Source of the DNA: Paenibacillus polymyxa
Lineage (GTDB): Bacteria; Bacillota; Bacilli; Paenibacillales; Paenibacillaceae
Assembly (NCBI RefSeq): GCF_015710975.1
Contig: NZ_CP049783.1
Coordinates: 4,011,501 to 4,075,500, forward strand
DNA length: 64,000 nucleotides
Reading direction: 5' to 3'
In this document: positions 1-6,870 of the stretch, piece after piece
Layout of the letters: every line of letters begins with the position of its first letter
Position numbering within the stretch: the first letter of the stretch is position 1
The notes under the pieces: generated by a model
What the model saw: the letters and a program-made list of their open reading frames with translations, nothing else
Told to the model about the DNA's origin: nothing
Database searches by the model: none
Made by a program: the position numbers and the translations under genes

Positions 1-52
1 ATTATAATAAATTAAAAAAATAGGTTTAAATACAGGTTTCATGTATTGAATA

Positions 53-81
53 TTGACATCATACTCACAATTCAGTAATCT
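53..81 (+). promoter_or_regulatory. sigma-A promoter of nasBC
   Basis: TTGACA at 53-58, a 17-base spacer and TAATCT at 76-81. This places the transcript start near 88, just upstream of the first leader hairpin. The block GAATATTGACAT is shared with the nasD promoter. Confidence 0.75.
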
Positions 82-92
82 TAAGTACATAT

Positions 93-130
93 CGGTACAA
101 CGATGTGCCGACATTTACGGCAACGGTGCT
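93..130 (+). promoter_or_regulatory. ANTAR-type dual-hexaloop antiterminator RNA, nasB leader
   Basis: Hairpin P1 is CGGTAC (93-98), hexaloop AACGAT (99-104), GTGCCG (105-110), six base pairs with one G-U. Hairpin P2 is GGC (119-121), hexaloop AACGGT (122-127), GCT (128-130). Both loops have A at position 1 and G at position 4, the known recognition pattern of ANTAR-domain antiterminators (EutV, NasR, NasT). The 3' side of P2 is the first three bases of the following terminator stem, so P2 and the full terminator cannot form together. P2 is short (3 bp), so the pairing alone is weak; its position and loop carry the call. Confidence 0.75.
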
Positions 131-159
131 CTTTTCCATCGAATGGAGAAGGGCTTTTT
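128..159 (+). terminator. leader terminator upstream of nasB
   Basis: A 12-bp stem (128-139 with 143-154) with a 3-base loop (140-142) is followed by TTTTT (155-159). It lies in the 5' leader, 40 bases before the nasB start, so it acts as an attenuator rather than an end-of-gene terminator. Confidence 0.8.
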
Positions 160-199
160 CTGTCTTATTTTAGGTTCAGAGAATGGGGCTGGATTAATT

Positions 200-2374
200 A
201 TGATAAAAAGACTGGTCGTCATCGGTAATGGTATGGCAGGCATCAAATGTGTGGAGGAAATTCTCAGTCTGGAGCCGGAGCGGTTCCAAATCACAATATT
301 TGGTGCAGAGCCACGTCCCGGGTACAATCGTGTGCTCCTGTCCAAAATGCTTCAGGAGGAGAGCACGTTCCAACATATTGTTACCCATAGCTGGGACTGG
401 TACGAAGAAAATGGGGTAAAGTTGCAAGCCGGTGAACGTGTGTGTCGTATTGATGTAGCAACCGGTATGGTGGAAACGGAATCCGGCATTCAAGAGCCCT
501 ATGACATTCTCATACTGGCAACTGGCTCTTTGCCTTTCATACCTCCCATTCCCGGAGTCCGAAAAGAGGGAGTAATCGCTTTTCGTGATGTAAATGACTG
601 TGAAACCATGGCCAGATATGCCAAAACGTATCGCAAGGCCACCGTCATCGGAGGAGGGCTATTGGGGCTTGAGGCTGCTCAAGGCTTGCTGAATCTAGGG
701 ATGGAAACTGACGTTGTTCATAATGCGCAGTATCTGATGAATCGTCAGCTTGACCGTACTGCGGCTGTGCTTTTACAACGGCGGTTGGAGCAGCAGGGCA
801 TGCGGTTTCATTTGGCGAAGGATACGGTCAATATTATAGGCCGCAACCGGGCACAAGGATTGATGTTTGCGGACGGGAACAGATTGGAAACAGACTTGGT
901 CGTGCTGGCGGTTGGTATCCGGCCCAATATCGCTTTGGCTCAGGACAGTGGTCTGACAGTAAACCGTGCCATTGTCGTGGATGATTATATGCGCACGAGT
1001 ATTCCTGGTATTTACGCAGTTGGCGAATGTGCTGAGCACCGTGGAATTTCATATGGGCTGGTGGCGCCGCTATATGAGCAGGGCAAAGTGCTGGCAAAGG
1101 TGATTTGTGGTCGTGAAACGGCTCCTTATGAAGGGACGGTTCCCTATGCCCAGCTCAAGGTTGCGGGAATTCATGTGTTTTCGGCAGGAGACATTCGTGA
1201 AGAGGGAAACGAGATTGCGATCATGGAATATAACGGTATGCAGGAGATGTACAAAAAAGTGATGATGCGCGCTGGCGCTATTACTGGAGCGATTTTATTC
1301 GGCGATACGGCGGAAAGCACCTCGCTGCTTGGAATGGTTCGGCGCGGCGCGCCGACTACAGAGCTTACACCTCAGAATAACAGCAAAAGCAAAGCAGAGG
1401 ATGCTGCGGAAGCATTGCCCGAAGGAGAGACGGTATGCGCATGTAACGGTGTGAGCAAGGGGGATATCTTGCGAGTGATTGCCACAGATAAGCTGAAAAC
1501 AGTCGAAGAGGTGAAGAGCCGGACCAAAGCGTCCGGTTCCTGCGGTGGTTGCCGGCCGCTAGTGGCTGCACTGGTCAAAAATGGTTTGTCCCGAGCGACA
1601 GCTTCTGGACCTGTGGTTACTCCGACTGCTCAAGAAGTTGTTCCTGTGTGTGGTTGTACGCATTATGATCATGATTCGCTTAAGACAGCGATGGTGGAGG
1701 CAGTTTGTCGAACTCTAGAGGAAGTGGTATCTCGTCTCGGTTGGACCAGGCAGCAGGGCTGTGAATTATGTCGTCCTGCTGTACTTTATTATCTGGAATC
1801 TCTAGGTTTGCGGAACGGATCTGCAACAAATCAACTGGGAATAGGCGTTGCGCTTCAGCCCACCGTACCATACGAAGGGGAAGCGGGTTCTGTGGGCCTG
1901 AGTTTTACAAATTTGGATGTTGAACGTAGGGATTTTGTTGATCCTGCCCCGATCGATCAGGCTTCTGGTGGAGTGATCTGGTTGAGAGAGCGGCTGGCAG
2001 CAGTATGGGGCAGTCTTTCATTACCGTCACCAGTTGCGGTTGCTGTTAGTCCGGGTTCAGAGTATCCCGATGGCGTGCTTGTCCATGACATTGGAATCTC
2101 CCGATCTCCAGCAGGTTGGGAGGTTTATGCTGGTGGCCATGCAGGACATCCGGTTCGTCAGGGGTTGCTGCTTGGATTGGAGGAGAATCCGGAAGAAGTG
2201 GTGCTGATGGTTGTAACCTGCTTGCAAATATACAGGCATAGTGCTAGGTATGGGGAGAAAATGTGGGAATGGATTGAACGGACTGGCGTTCTAGCGCTGC
2301 GGGAAAGTGTGCTCGACGTTACTCTGCGAAGTGAGCTGACCGGTAGCCTGCGGTCCACCATGCTGACAGGTTAA
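200..2374 (+). CDS. nasB: NasB, nitrate reductase electron-transfer flavoprotein (NirB-like)
   Basis: 724 residues from the ATG at 200, where homologues begin (IKRLVVIGNGMAG, an FAD Rossmann motif). It passes electrons from NAD(P)H to the assimilatory nitrate reductase NasC in the cytoplasm. Order: FAD/NAD(P)H pyridine nucleotide-disulfide oxidoreductase (about 1-400, second nucleotide motif VIGGGLLGLEAA), then two BFD-like [2Fe-2S] domains (CACNGVSKGD...GSCGGC and CGCTHYD...GCELC, about 410-540), then a C-terminal stretch (about 555-715) that aligns with the siroheme half of NasD but has lost its cysteines (SPGSEYP where NasD has SGCPRNC). It therefore looks like a nitrite reductase large-subunit paralogue that kept only the electron-transfer part. 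nasC follows after 35 bases. Bacillus subtilis NasB has a similar length. Confidence 0.9.
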   Translation: MIKRLVVIGNGMAGIKCVEEILSLEPERFQITIFGAEPRPGYNRVLLSKMLQEESTFQHIVTHSWDWYEENGVKLQAGERVCRIDVATGMVETESGIQEPYDILILATGSLPFIPPIPGVRKEGVIAFRDVNDCETMARYAKTYRKATVIGGGLLGLEAAQGLLNLGMETDVVHNAQYLMNRQLDRTAAVLLQRRLEQQGMRFHLAKDTVNIIGRNRAQGLMFADGNRLETDLVVLAVGIRPNIALAQDSGLTVNRAIVVDDYMRTSIPGIYAVGECAEHRGISYGLVAPLYEQGKVLAKVICGRETAPYEGTVPYAQLKVAGIHVFSAGDIREEGNEIAIMEYNGMQEMYKKVMMRAGAITGAILFGDTAESTSLLGMVRRGAPTTELTPQNNSKSKAEDAAEALPEGETVCACNGVSKGDILRVIATDKLKTVEEVKSRTKASGSCGGCRPLVAALVKNGLSRATASGPVVTPTAQEVVPVCGCTHYDHDSLKTAMVEAVCRTLEEVVSRLGWTRQQGCELCRPAVLYYLESLGLRNGSATNQLGIGVALQPTVPYEGEAGSVGLSFTNLDVERRDFVDPAPIDQASGGVIWLRERLAAVWGSLSLPSPVAVAVSPGSEYPDGVLVHDIGISRSPAGWEVYAGGHAGHPVRQGLLLGLEENPEEVVLMVVTCLQIYRHSARYGEKMWEWIERTGVLALRESVLDVTLRSELTGSLRSTMLTG

Positions 2375-2409
2375 CAGATTGTGGGAGTTGTAGTGAATGG
2401 AGAGGGAAG

Positions 2410-4599
2410 GTGACTTTTATGTGTCAGTCAGGAGAAAACAAACTGGAAGCCGGTCAATACGTCCTCCCTGTGGTGGAGACACAGTGCCCATTTTGCAGCG
2501 TGCAATGTAAGATGACCGTTAGTACGGAAACGGAAGCACTCGCGGGTATCGTTCGAACGGTGTATAAAGCGGAAGGGAAACCTAATGCAGCCTCACAAGG
2601 CAGGTTGTGCATCAAGGGAATGAATGCGCATCAGCATGCAACTCATGCAGAAAGGCTGACACAGCCTCTCCTGCGCAAAGAGGGCAGGCTCGTTCCTGTC
2701 CCATGGGGAGAGGCGATGGATGCTGTAACTAGCAGTTTCTCTTCGCTACTGTCCACGCAGGGTCCTGATGGAATCGGCATTTACGGCGGAGGCTCGTTAT
2801 CGAATGAAACGGCTTATTTACTTGGGAAATTTGCCAGAGTGGCTATAGGTACGCGCTATATTGATTATAACGGGCGCTTCTGCATGTCGGCGGCAGCATC
2901 TGCTGGCAGCAAAGTGTTTGGTGTTGACCGCGGACTGACCTGTAGGCTGGCTGATATTCCGTTGGCTCGTTGTATTGTGCTAGCAGGCACGAATATCGCT
3001 GAATGTCAGCCGACGTTAATGCCTTATTTTCACCAAGCGAAGGAAAATGGCGCGTTTATCATCGTAATTGACCCACGCACGACTCCCACAGCGGCAATAG
3101 CCGATCTGCACCTGCAAATCAGACCAGGTACGGATGCTGTACTGGCCAATGCCATGCTAAAGGTCGTCGTGGATGAGGGATTGATAAATGAAGAATTTAT
3201 CAGCAAGCGGACCAACGGGTATGACCAGTTGTTGACTCATTTGAATGGGGTGAATCTGAACGAATCGGCTGCGTTGTGCGGAATTGAGGCAGAAATGATC
3301 CGGCAGGCAGCACGTGCCTTTGGCGGCGTGGAGACTGGCATCGTTTTTACAGCCAGGGGCGTCGAACAGCAGACGGATGGACATATGGCGGTACGTGCAT
3401 TTCTTAATCTCGTGCTGGCCACCGGAAAGATTGGAAGAGAAGGGTGTGGGTATGGGGCCATCACAGGTCAGGGGAACGGGCAAGGGGGGCGAGAGCACGG
3501 TCAAAAGGCTGATCAGCTTCCTGGTTACAGATCGATTGAGAATGAAGCAGACCGAGCCTATGTTGCGTCCGTGTGGGGAGTTGAACCAAGCAGCTTGCCG
3601 GGAAAAGGAGTATCGGCCTATGAAATGATGGAGCTTGTGAATCAGGGAGAAATTCAAGCCCTGTTCGTGATGGGCTCTAATCCTGTTGTATCTAACCCGA
3701 ATGCACGGTTGGTCGAGGACGCGCTGGAAAAGCTCGATTTGTTGATTGTGGCGGATATGTTTCTCACTGAAACGGCGCGAAAGGCCGACGTTGTTTTGCC
3801 TGTGACGTCTTATTTGGAGAATACGGGGACGATGACTAATCTGGAAGGCCGCGTTTTGCTGCGGGAAGCGGTGCGCCTTGCACCGGGCGAAGCTAGAGAT
3901 GACTGGAGCATTTTATGCCAAATAGCTGCAAGGTTGAACAAGGGGAGGTACTTCGCATATAAAGATGCAGAAGATATCTTTGAAGAACTGCGTCTCGCTA
4001 GCCGAGGGGGACTTGCTGATTATTACGGGATCACTTATGACAGGCTGCGTCGCGAGGAAGGGGTGTATTGGCCATGCCCATCTATGGATGAAGCTGGTAC
4101 GGATACGATGTTTCGGGAAAGTTTTGCTCTTTCCAACCGAAGGGCTGTTTTTACAGTGGTTGAAAGCTGTGGAGCAGGAGAGGAAATATCCGAGGAATAT
4201 CCGCTTACTTTGACGAATGGCCGCGTGCTGGCTCACTATTTGACTGGCGCGCAAACACGCAGAAGTCCTTCGCTGGCCGCGCGTGAGATTGAGAATTATG
4301 TAGAAATTCATCCGCGTACTGCGCAGCGCTGGTATATCAGGGACGGGGAGTGGGTGGAAATAACATCCCAGCGCGGCAGCTTCACCGTCCGCAGCCGGAT
4401 CAGGCCACATATTCGCGAAGACACGCTTTTCGTGCCCATGCATTGGGGCGGGACGCAAAATGTAAATCGGGCGACCCGTCCAGACCTTGATCCGTTCTGC
4501 CGGATGCCCGGCTTCAAGACGGCAGCTGTATGCATCCGTCCCCTCCGCCTAGCTGTAGCTGCAACCAGTGGACATAACGGGGAGTGGTCACAGTTCTAG
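2410..4599 (+). CDS. nasC: NasC, assimilatory nitrate reductase catalytic subunit
   Basis: A 729-residue molybdopterin oxidoreductase that reduces nitrate to nitrite. The N-terminal [4Fe-4S] motif CPFCSVQC...GRLCIKG is present, followed by the molybdopterin domain (including FVMGSNPVVSNPN and YLENTGTMTNLEGR) and a C-terminal dinucleotide-binding domain (LTNGRVLAHYLTGAQTRR and MHWGGTQN near the end). It has no C-terminal BFD domain, so electrons must come from NasB upstream. Two starts are possible: GTG at 2410 (GGAG 7 bases upstream) or ATG at 2419 (AAGGTG 6 bases upstream). The gene ends at a bidirectional terminator. Confidence 0.93.
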   Translation: MTFMCQSGENKLEAGQYVLPVVETQCPFCSVQCKMTVSTETEALAGIVRTVYKAEGKPNAASQGRLCIKGMNAHQHATHAERLTQPLLRKEGRLVPVPWGEAMDAVTSSFSSLLSTQGPDGIGIYGGGSLSNETAYLLGKFARVAIGTRYIDYNGRFCMSAAASAGSKVFGVDRGLTCRLADIPLARCIVLAGTNIAECQPTLMPYFHQAKENGAFIIVIDPRTTPTAAIADLHLQIRPGTDAVLANAMLKVVVDEGLINEEFISKRTNGYDQLLTHLNGVNLNESAALCGIEAEMIRQAARAFGGVETGIVFTARGVEQQTDGHMAVRAFLNLVLATGKIGREGCGYGAITGQGNGQGGREHGQKADQLPGYRSIENEADRAYVASVWGVEPSSLPGKGVSAYEMMELVNQGEIQALFVMGSNPVVSNPNARLVEDALEKLDLLIVADMFLTETARKADVVLPVTSYLENTGTMTNLEGRVLLREAVRLAPGEARDDWSILCQIAARLNKGRYFAYKDAEDIFEELRLASRGGLADYYGITYDRLRREEGVYWPCPSMDEAGTDTMFRESFALSNRRAVFTVVESCGAGEEISEEYPLTLTNGRVLAHYLTGAQTRRSPSLAAREIENYVEIHPRTAQRWYIRDGEWVEITSQRGSFTVRSRIRPHIREDTLFVPMHWGGTQNVNRATRPDLDPFCRMPGFKTAAVCIRPLRLAVAATSGHNGEWSQF

Positions 4600-4637
4600 A
4601 ACAGGAAGGTGTGAGTGCATTTTCTTTTTCCTTGCAT

Positions 4638-4681
4638 AAAAGGCCCGCCCCCTTTGCATGAGCATGGGGGCGGACCTTTTT
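4638..4681. terminator. bidirectional terminator between nasC and the TrpD2-like gene
   Basis: GC-rich stem CCGCCCCC...GGGGGCGG flanked by AAAAGG and CCTTTTT, between two convergent genes. Confidence 0.85.
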
Positions 4682-4731
4682 GAGTAGTTCAGTTTATGTC
4701 CCGATAAATGCTGGACTGTAGGAGACGAGTT

Positions 4732-5805
4732 TTATAAATGAAAATGGGGTTCGGATGTGTTGGCACCCGTTTTTATTTCTTTTCTCAACATTGCTTCACG
4801 CCAGCGGCAGTACAAATTCCAGGCACCCCCGTTTTCTAGCAGCGGTTTGCAGGTGTACAAACCTTCCTCGATGGAGTCGACTCGCCCTGCAATGAACAGT
4901 CGTACCGCGCCGTTGAGCAACACTTGATTCGAGAAGGCAGTAGGAGCTGTGCCTTGCAGCACTTCCTCTGATATGCGCAGCTGTTCAGCAGGGGTCCAGT
5001 GGTGTTCTGGTACTACCGAATCCAGCCCGTACATTTCGGGATCTATAACCTGGAGGGACACCTTACCATTAGCAAACAGGTAAGTCCGGGTCGGTCGATC
5101 GATGAATAGGTCCTCCGATCCTTCGCTCCCCTGGACGATCAAAGCCCTGCGATAACTCAGATTTTGCATGACTTTCGCCGTCTTGTCGAATACGGTGTTG
5201 TGGAAAACACCAAATACAATGTACGGGGAGGAACCATAATCAACCAGTTTCTCGGCTGTGTTCAGTACTGTGCGAAGCCCCAACTCTTCGCGAATAGACC
5301 GCAGATCCCGCAGGGGCGTGCACCATTGTTCGGAAACAACGAAAAGCACGCCTGTCTGCTTCGCAGCATGAATGGTGGTTTCGTGTGACATGTCCGCAGT
5401 CGCTACCCCCATCTCCTGCAACAAAAGTGGGAGTGTAACCCCCCATTTGGGAGGGAGGGGTGCACTCCCATGCATCGTTACAGGTAATCCGTATGAGGCA
5501 AGTAGAAAGGCAGTTGCGAAGGTAGCAATAAATGATGACTTCCTACCGTCGTACGGACCGGCGAAATCAATGCCTTCCTGCATGGGAAAGCGGTGGGAAT
5601 ATTTGCGACAGACATTAACGAATGCTTCCAGCTCGGTAACACTCTCCATTTTGATGCGTTCCGCGGCAAAGAAGGCACCGATTTGAGCTGGGGTTGCTGA
5701 CCGGGTCATAATCAGTTCGGCGGCAGCTTCGGCTTCGGCATAGTTCAGATCACGAGCGCCTCTTTTGCCGCGCCCAACTTCTTTTAATATTTCAATGATA
5801 TTCAT
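4732..5805 (-). CDS. TrpD2/YbiB-like glycosyltransferase-family-3 protein
   Basis: 357 residues from the ATG at 5805 (AAGGGG upstream). The fold family is anthranilate phosphoribosyltransferase-like: an N-terminal helical domain with the typical LxxxEAxxAxxLIMTRSATPAQIGAFF pattern, then a large alpha/beta domain. The GTGGD phosphoribosyl-binding signature of true TrpD is replaced by GPYDGRKSS, as in the TrpD2/YbiB subgroup, whose E. coli member is reported to bind nucleic acid rather than to make tryptophan. It lies 20 bases downstream of the ANTAR regulator and is surely co-transcribed with it, inside the nas island. This suggests a role in nitrate-dependent control or in nitrogen metabolism, but the biochemical function is unknown. 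There are no trp genes nearby. Confidence 0.8.
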   Translation of the reverse strand: MNIIEILKEVGRGKRGARDLNYAEAEAAAELIMTRSATPAQIGAFFAAERIKMESVTELEAFVNVCRKYSHRFPMQEGIDFAGPYDGRKSSFIATFATAFLLASYGLPVTMHGSAPLPPKWGVTLPLLLQEMGVATADMSHETTIHAAKQTGVLFVVSEQWCTPLRDLRSIREELGLRTVLNTAEKLVDYGSSPYIVFGVFHNTVFDKTAKVMQNLSYRRALIVQGSEGSEDLFIDRPTRTYLFANGKVSLQVIDPEMYGLDSVVPEHHWTPAEQLRISEEVLQGTAPTAFSNQVLLNGAVRLFIAGRVDSIEEGLYTCKPLLENGGAWNLYCRWREAMLRKEIKTGANTSEPHFHL

Positions 5806-5825
5806 GTTCAAGGCCCCTTTCAGAT

Positions 5826-6428
5826 TTATGCTTTTAGCATTTGCTGTGCTTTCACAATGGAGATGGCCACATCAACGATTCGTTTGCGCTCATTCATCGC
5901 TTTTTTACGCAGCAGATCATATGCCTCCGCTTCCGGGATGCCGTTTACTTCGCCAAGTATCCCCTTCGCCATATCAATCCATTTGCGTTCTTCCAGCCGA
6001 GCGGTCAGTTGTTTGCGTTCACTTTGCCAATGCTGGCGTTCAAAAAAGCGTTTGGCGCTAAAATGAAGAGCCCAATTCAGCTCATGGGCTGCCATGGAAG
6101 GGGTTAGAATACCGTCGACAGTCACGTCTGCTTCACAAGCCTCCGTCGATGACAGCGCTGATGTCGCGCTGCACCACCAGAGCAACGGAATTGCTTTGGT
6201 TTGCTCCAACCTGCTACTCCACATGCTGATTGTGCCGACAGGTATGTTTAGTAAGGCCGCATCTGCATTATGGATGAGCTGTTTGATTTCAGATTCATGG
6301 CGGCAGGGCAAAGGCAGGTATCCGTTGGATTCTAAAAGGTGCTCAGGTCCTGCCTGCCATGAGGGAATGGTGTCTGCCTGCTTGGATGCAGGGTCAGCAT
6401 GTGAGTGAATTACCAACAAGGAACGCAA
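5826..6428 (-). CDS. ANTAR-domain transcription antiterminator with pseudo-receiver (NasT-like)
   Basis: 200 residues. The C-terminal ANTAR helices span about 138-195 (LTARLEERKWIDMAKGIL..., then EAEAYDLLRKKAMNERKRIVDVA). The N-terminal ~120 residues read as a CheY-like receiver that has lost its chemistry: the acidic pair is replaced by HSHAD, the phospho-acceptor position is Asn61 (ALLNIPV instead of LLDxxMP), and the switch Lys position is Thr109. The start is TTG at 6428, because GAGGAGG sits 7 bases upstream; an ATG at 6452 has no ribosome-binding site. The likely targets are the hexaloop leaders of nasB and nasD on either side. No NIT domain and no NasS-like gene are present, so the nitrate signal must enter another way, perhaps via the co-transcribed TrpD2-like protein. 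Confidence 0.88.
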   Translation of the reverse strand: MRSLLVIHSHADPASKQADTIPSWQAGPEHLLESNGYLPLPCRHESEIKQLIHNADAALLNIPVGTISMWSSRLEQTKAIPLLWWCSATSALSSTEACEADVTVDGILTPSMAAHELNWALHFSAKRFFERQHWQSERKQLTARLEERKWIDMAKGILGEVNGIPEAEAYDLLRKKAMNERKRIVDVAISIVKAQQMLKA

Positions 6429-6483
6429 GCTGGCTCCTCCTCTCTTTAACATGAAGGGTAAATAAGCATAGGATTGTATGTCT

Positions 6484-6500
6484 TGATAAGAAATATGACA
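6484..6500 (-). promoter_or_regulatory. possible GlnR/TnrA site upstream of the ANTAR gene
   Basis: On the minus strand the site reads TGTCA-N7-TATCA, one mismatch from the TGTNAN7TNACA consensus, with an A/T-rich centre. It is also inside a wider inverted repeat TATGTC-N14-GACATA (6477-6502). It lies about 56 bases before the ANTAR start. Confidence 0.35.
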
Positions 6501-6683
6501 TATAACTTGATGAGATGGGTTTACTTTTCCATCATAATGAAGTGGAAACGGACTTTTAAACCATTTTGGCGTGTTTTGGACTGAAAATCAATCCTAATTT
6601 TGTAGAAGAGTGATATTTTATACGTCATCAATATGTTACTTAGTGATAAAATATTATTTTTACGAGATTTTGCGTAAGGAATA

Positions 6684-6712
6684 TTGACATGTGATTTGAA
6701 TCGTTATATATT
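6684..6712 (+). promoter_or_regulatory. sigma-A promoter of nasDE
   Basis: TTGACA at 6684-6689, a 17-base spacer and TATATT at 6707-6712, about 160 bases before nasD. The transcript would start near 6719 and include the hexaloop leader. Confidence 0.8.
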
Positions 6713-6742
6713 GGCTACAGTACTTTAAATTCATACTCTGAT

Positions 6743-6780
6743 GAATACAACGGCGTATTCGATGAAACGGCAATGGAGCC
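6743..6780 (+). promoter_or_regulatory. ANTAR-type dual-hexaloop antiterminator RNA, nasD leader
   Basis: P1 is GAATAC (6743-6748), hexaloop AACGGC (6749-6754), GTATTC (6755-6760), a perfect 6-bp stem. P2 is GGC (6769-6771), hexaloop AATGGA (6772-6777), GCC (6778-6780), extendable through GAAAC/GTTTC pairing with one bulged T. Both loops carry A1 and G4. The 3' side of P2 is the base of the terminator that follows, as in the nasB leader. The sequence differs from the nasB leader while the structure is kept. Confidence 0.8.
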
Positions 6781-6834
6781 TGTTTTCACATGTGGAGGGA
6801 TGTTTTGCATCCCCGTATGTGAAGCAGGCTTTTT
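6777..6834 (+). terminator. leader terminator upstream of nasD
   Basis: Long hairpin: AGCCTG (6777-6782) pairs with CAGGCT (6825-6830), an inner helix TTTCACAT/ATGTGAAG continues it, and GGGATG pairs with CATCCC around a small loop. A run of five T follows (6830-6834). It lies 37 bases before nasD. Confidence 0.85.
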
Positions 6835-6870
6835 ATGTTTTAAGGATAGAAATGGAGAGGGAGTGACCTA

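Noticed and set aside
53..199. Upstream extension of nasB to a TTG at 53
   Set aside because: TTG 53 is the -35 hexamer of the promoter, and the stretch holds the leader hairpins and terminator; homologues start at the ATG at 200.
6766..6771. Second AACGGC copy in the nasD leader as the P2 hexaloop
   Set aside because: Its flanking bases do not pair; the next hexamer AATGGA (6772-6777) is flanked by GGC/GCC, keeps A1 and G4 and matches the nasB layout better.
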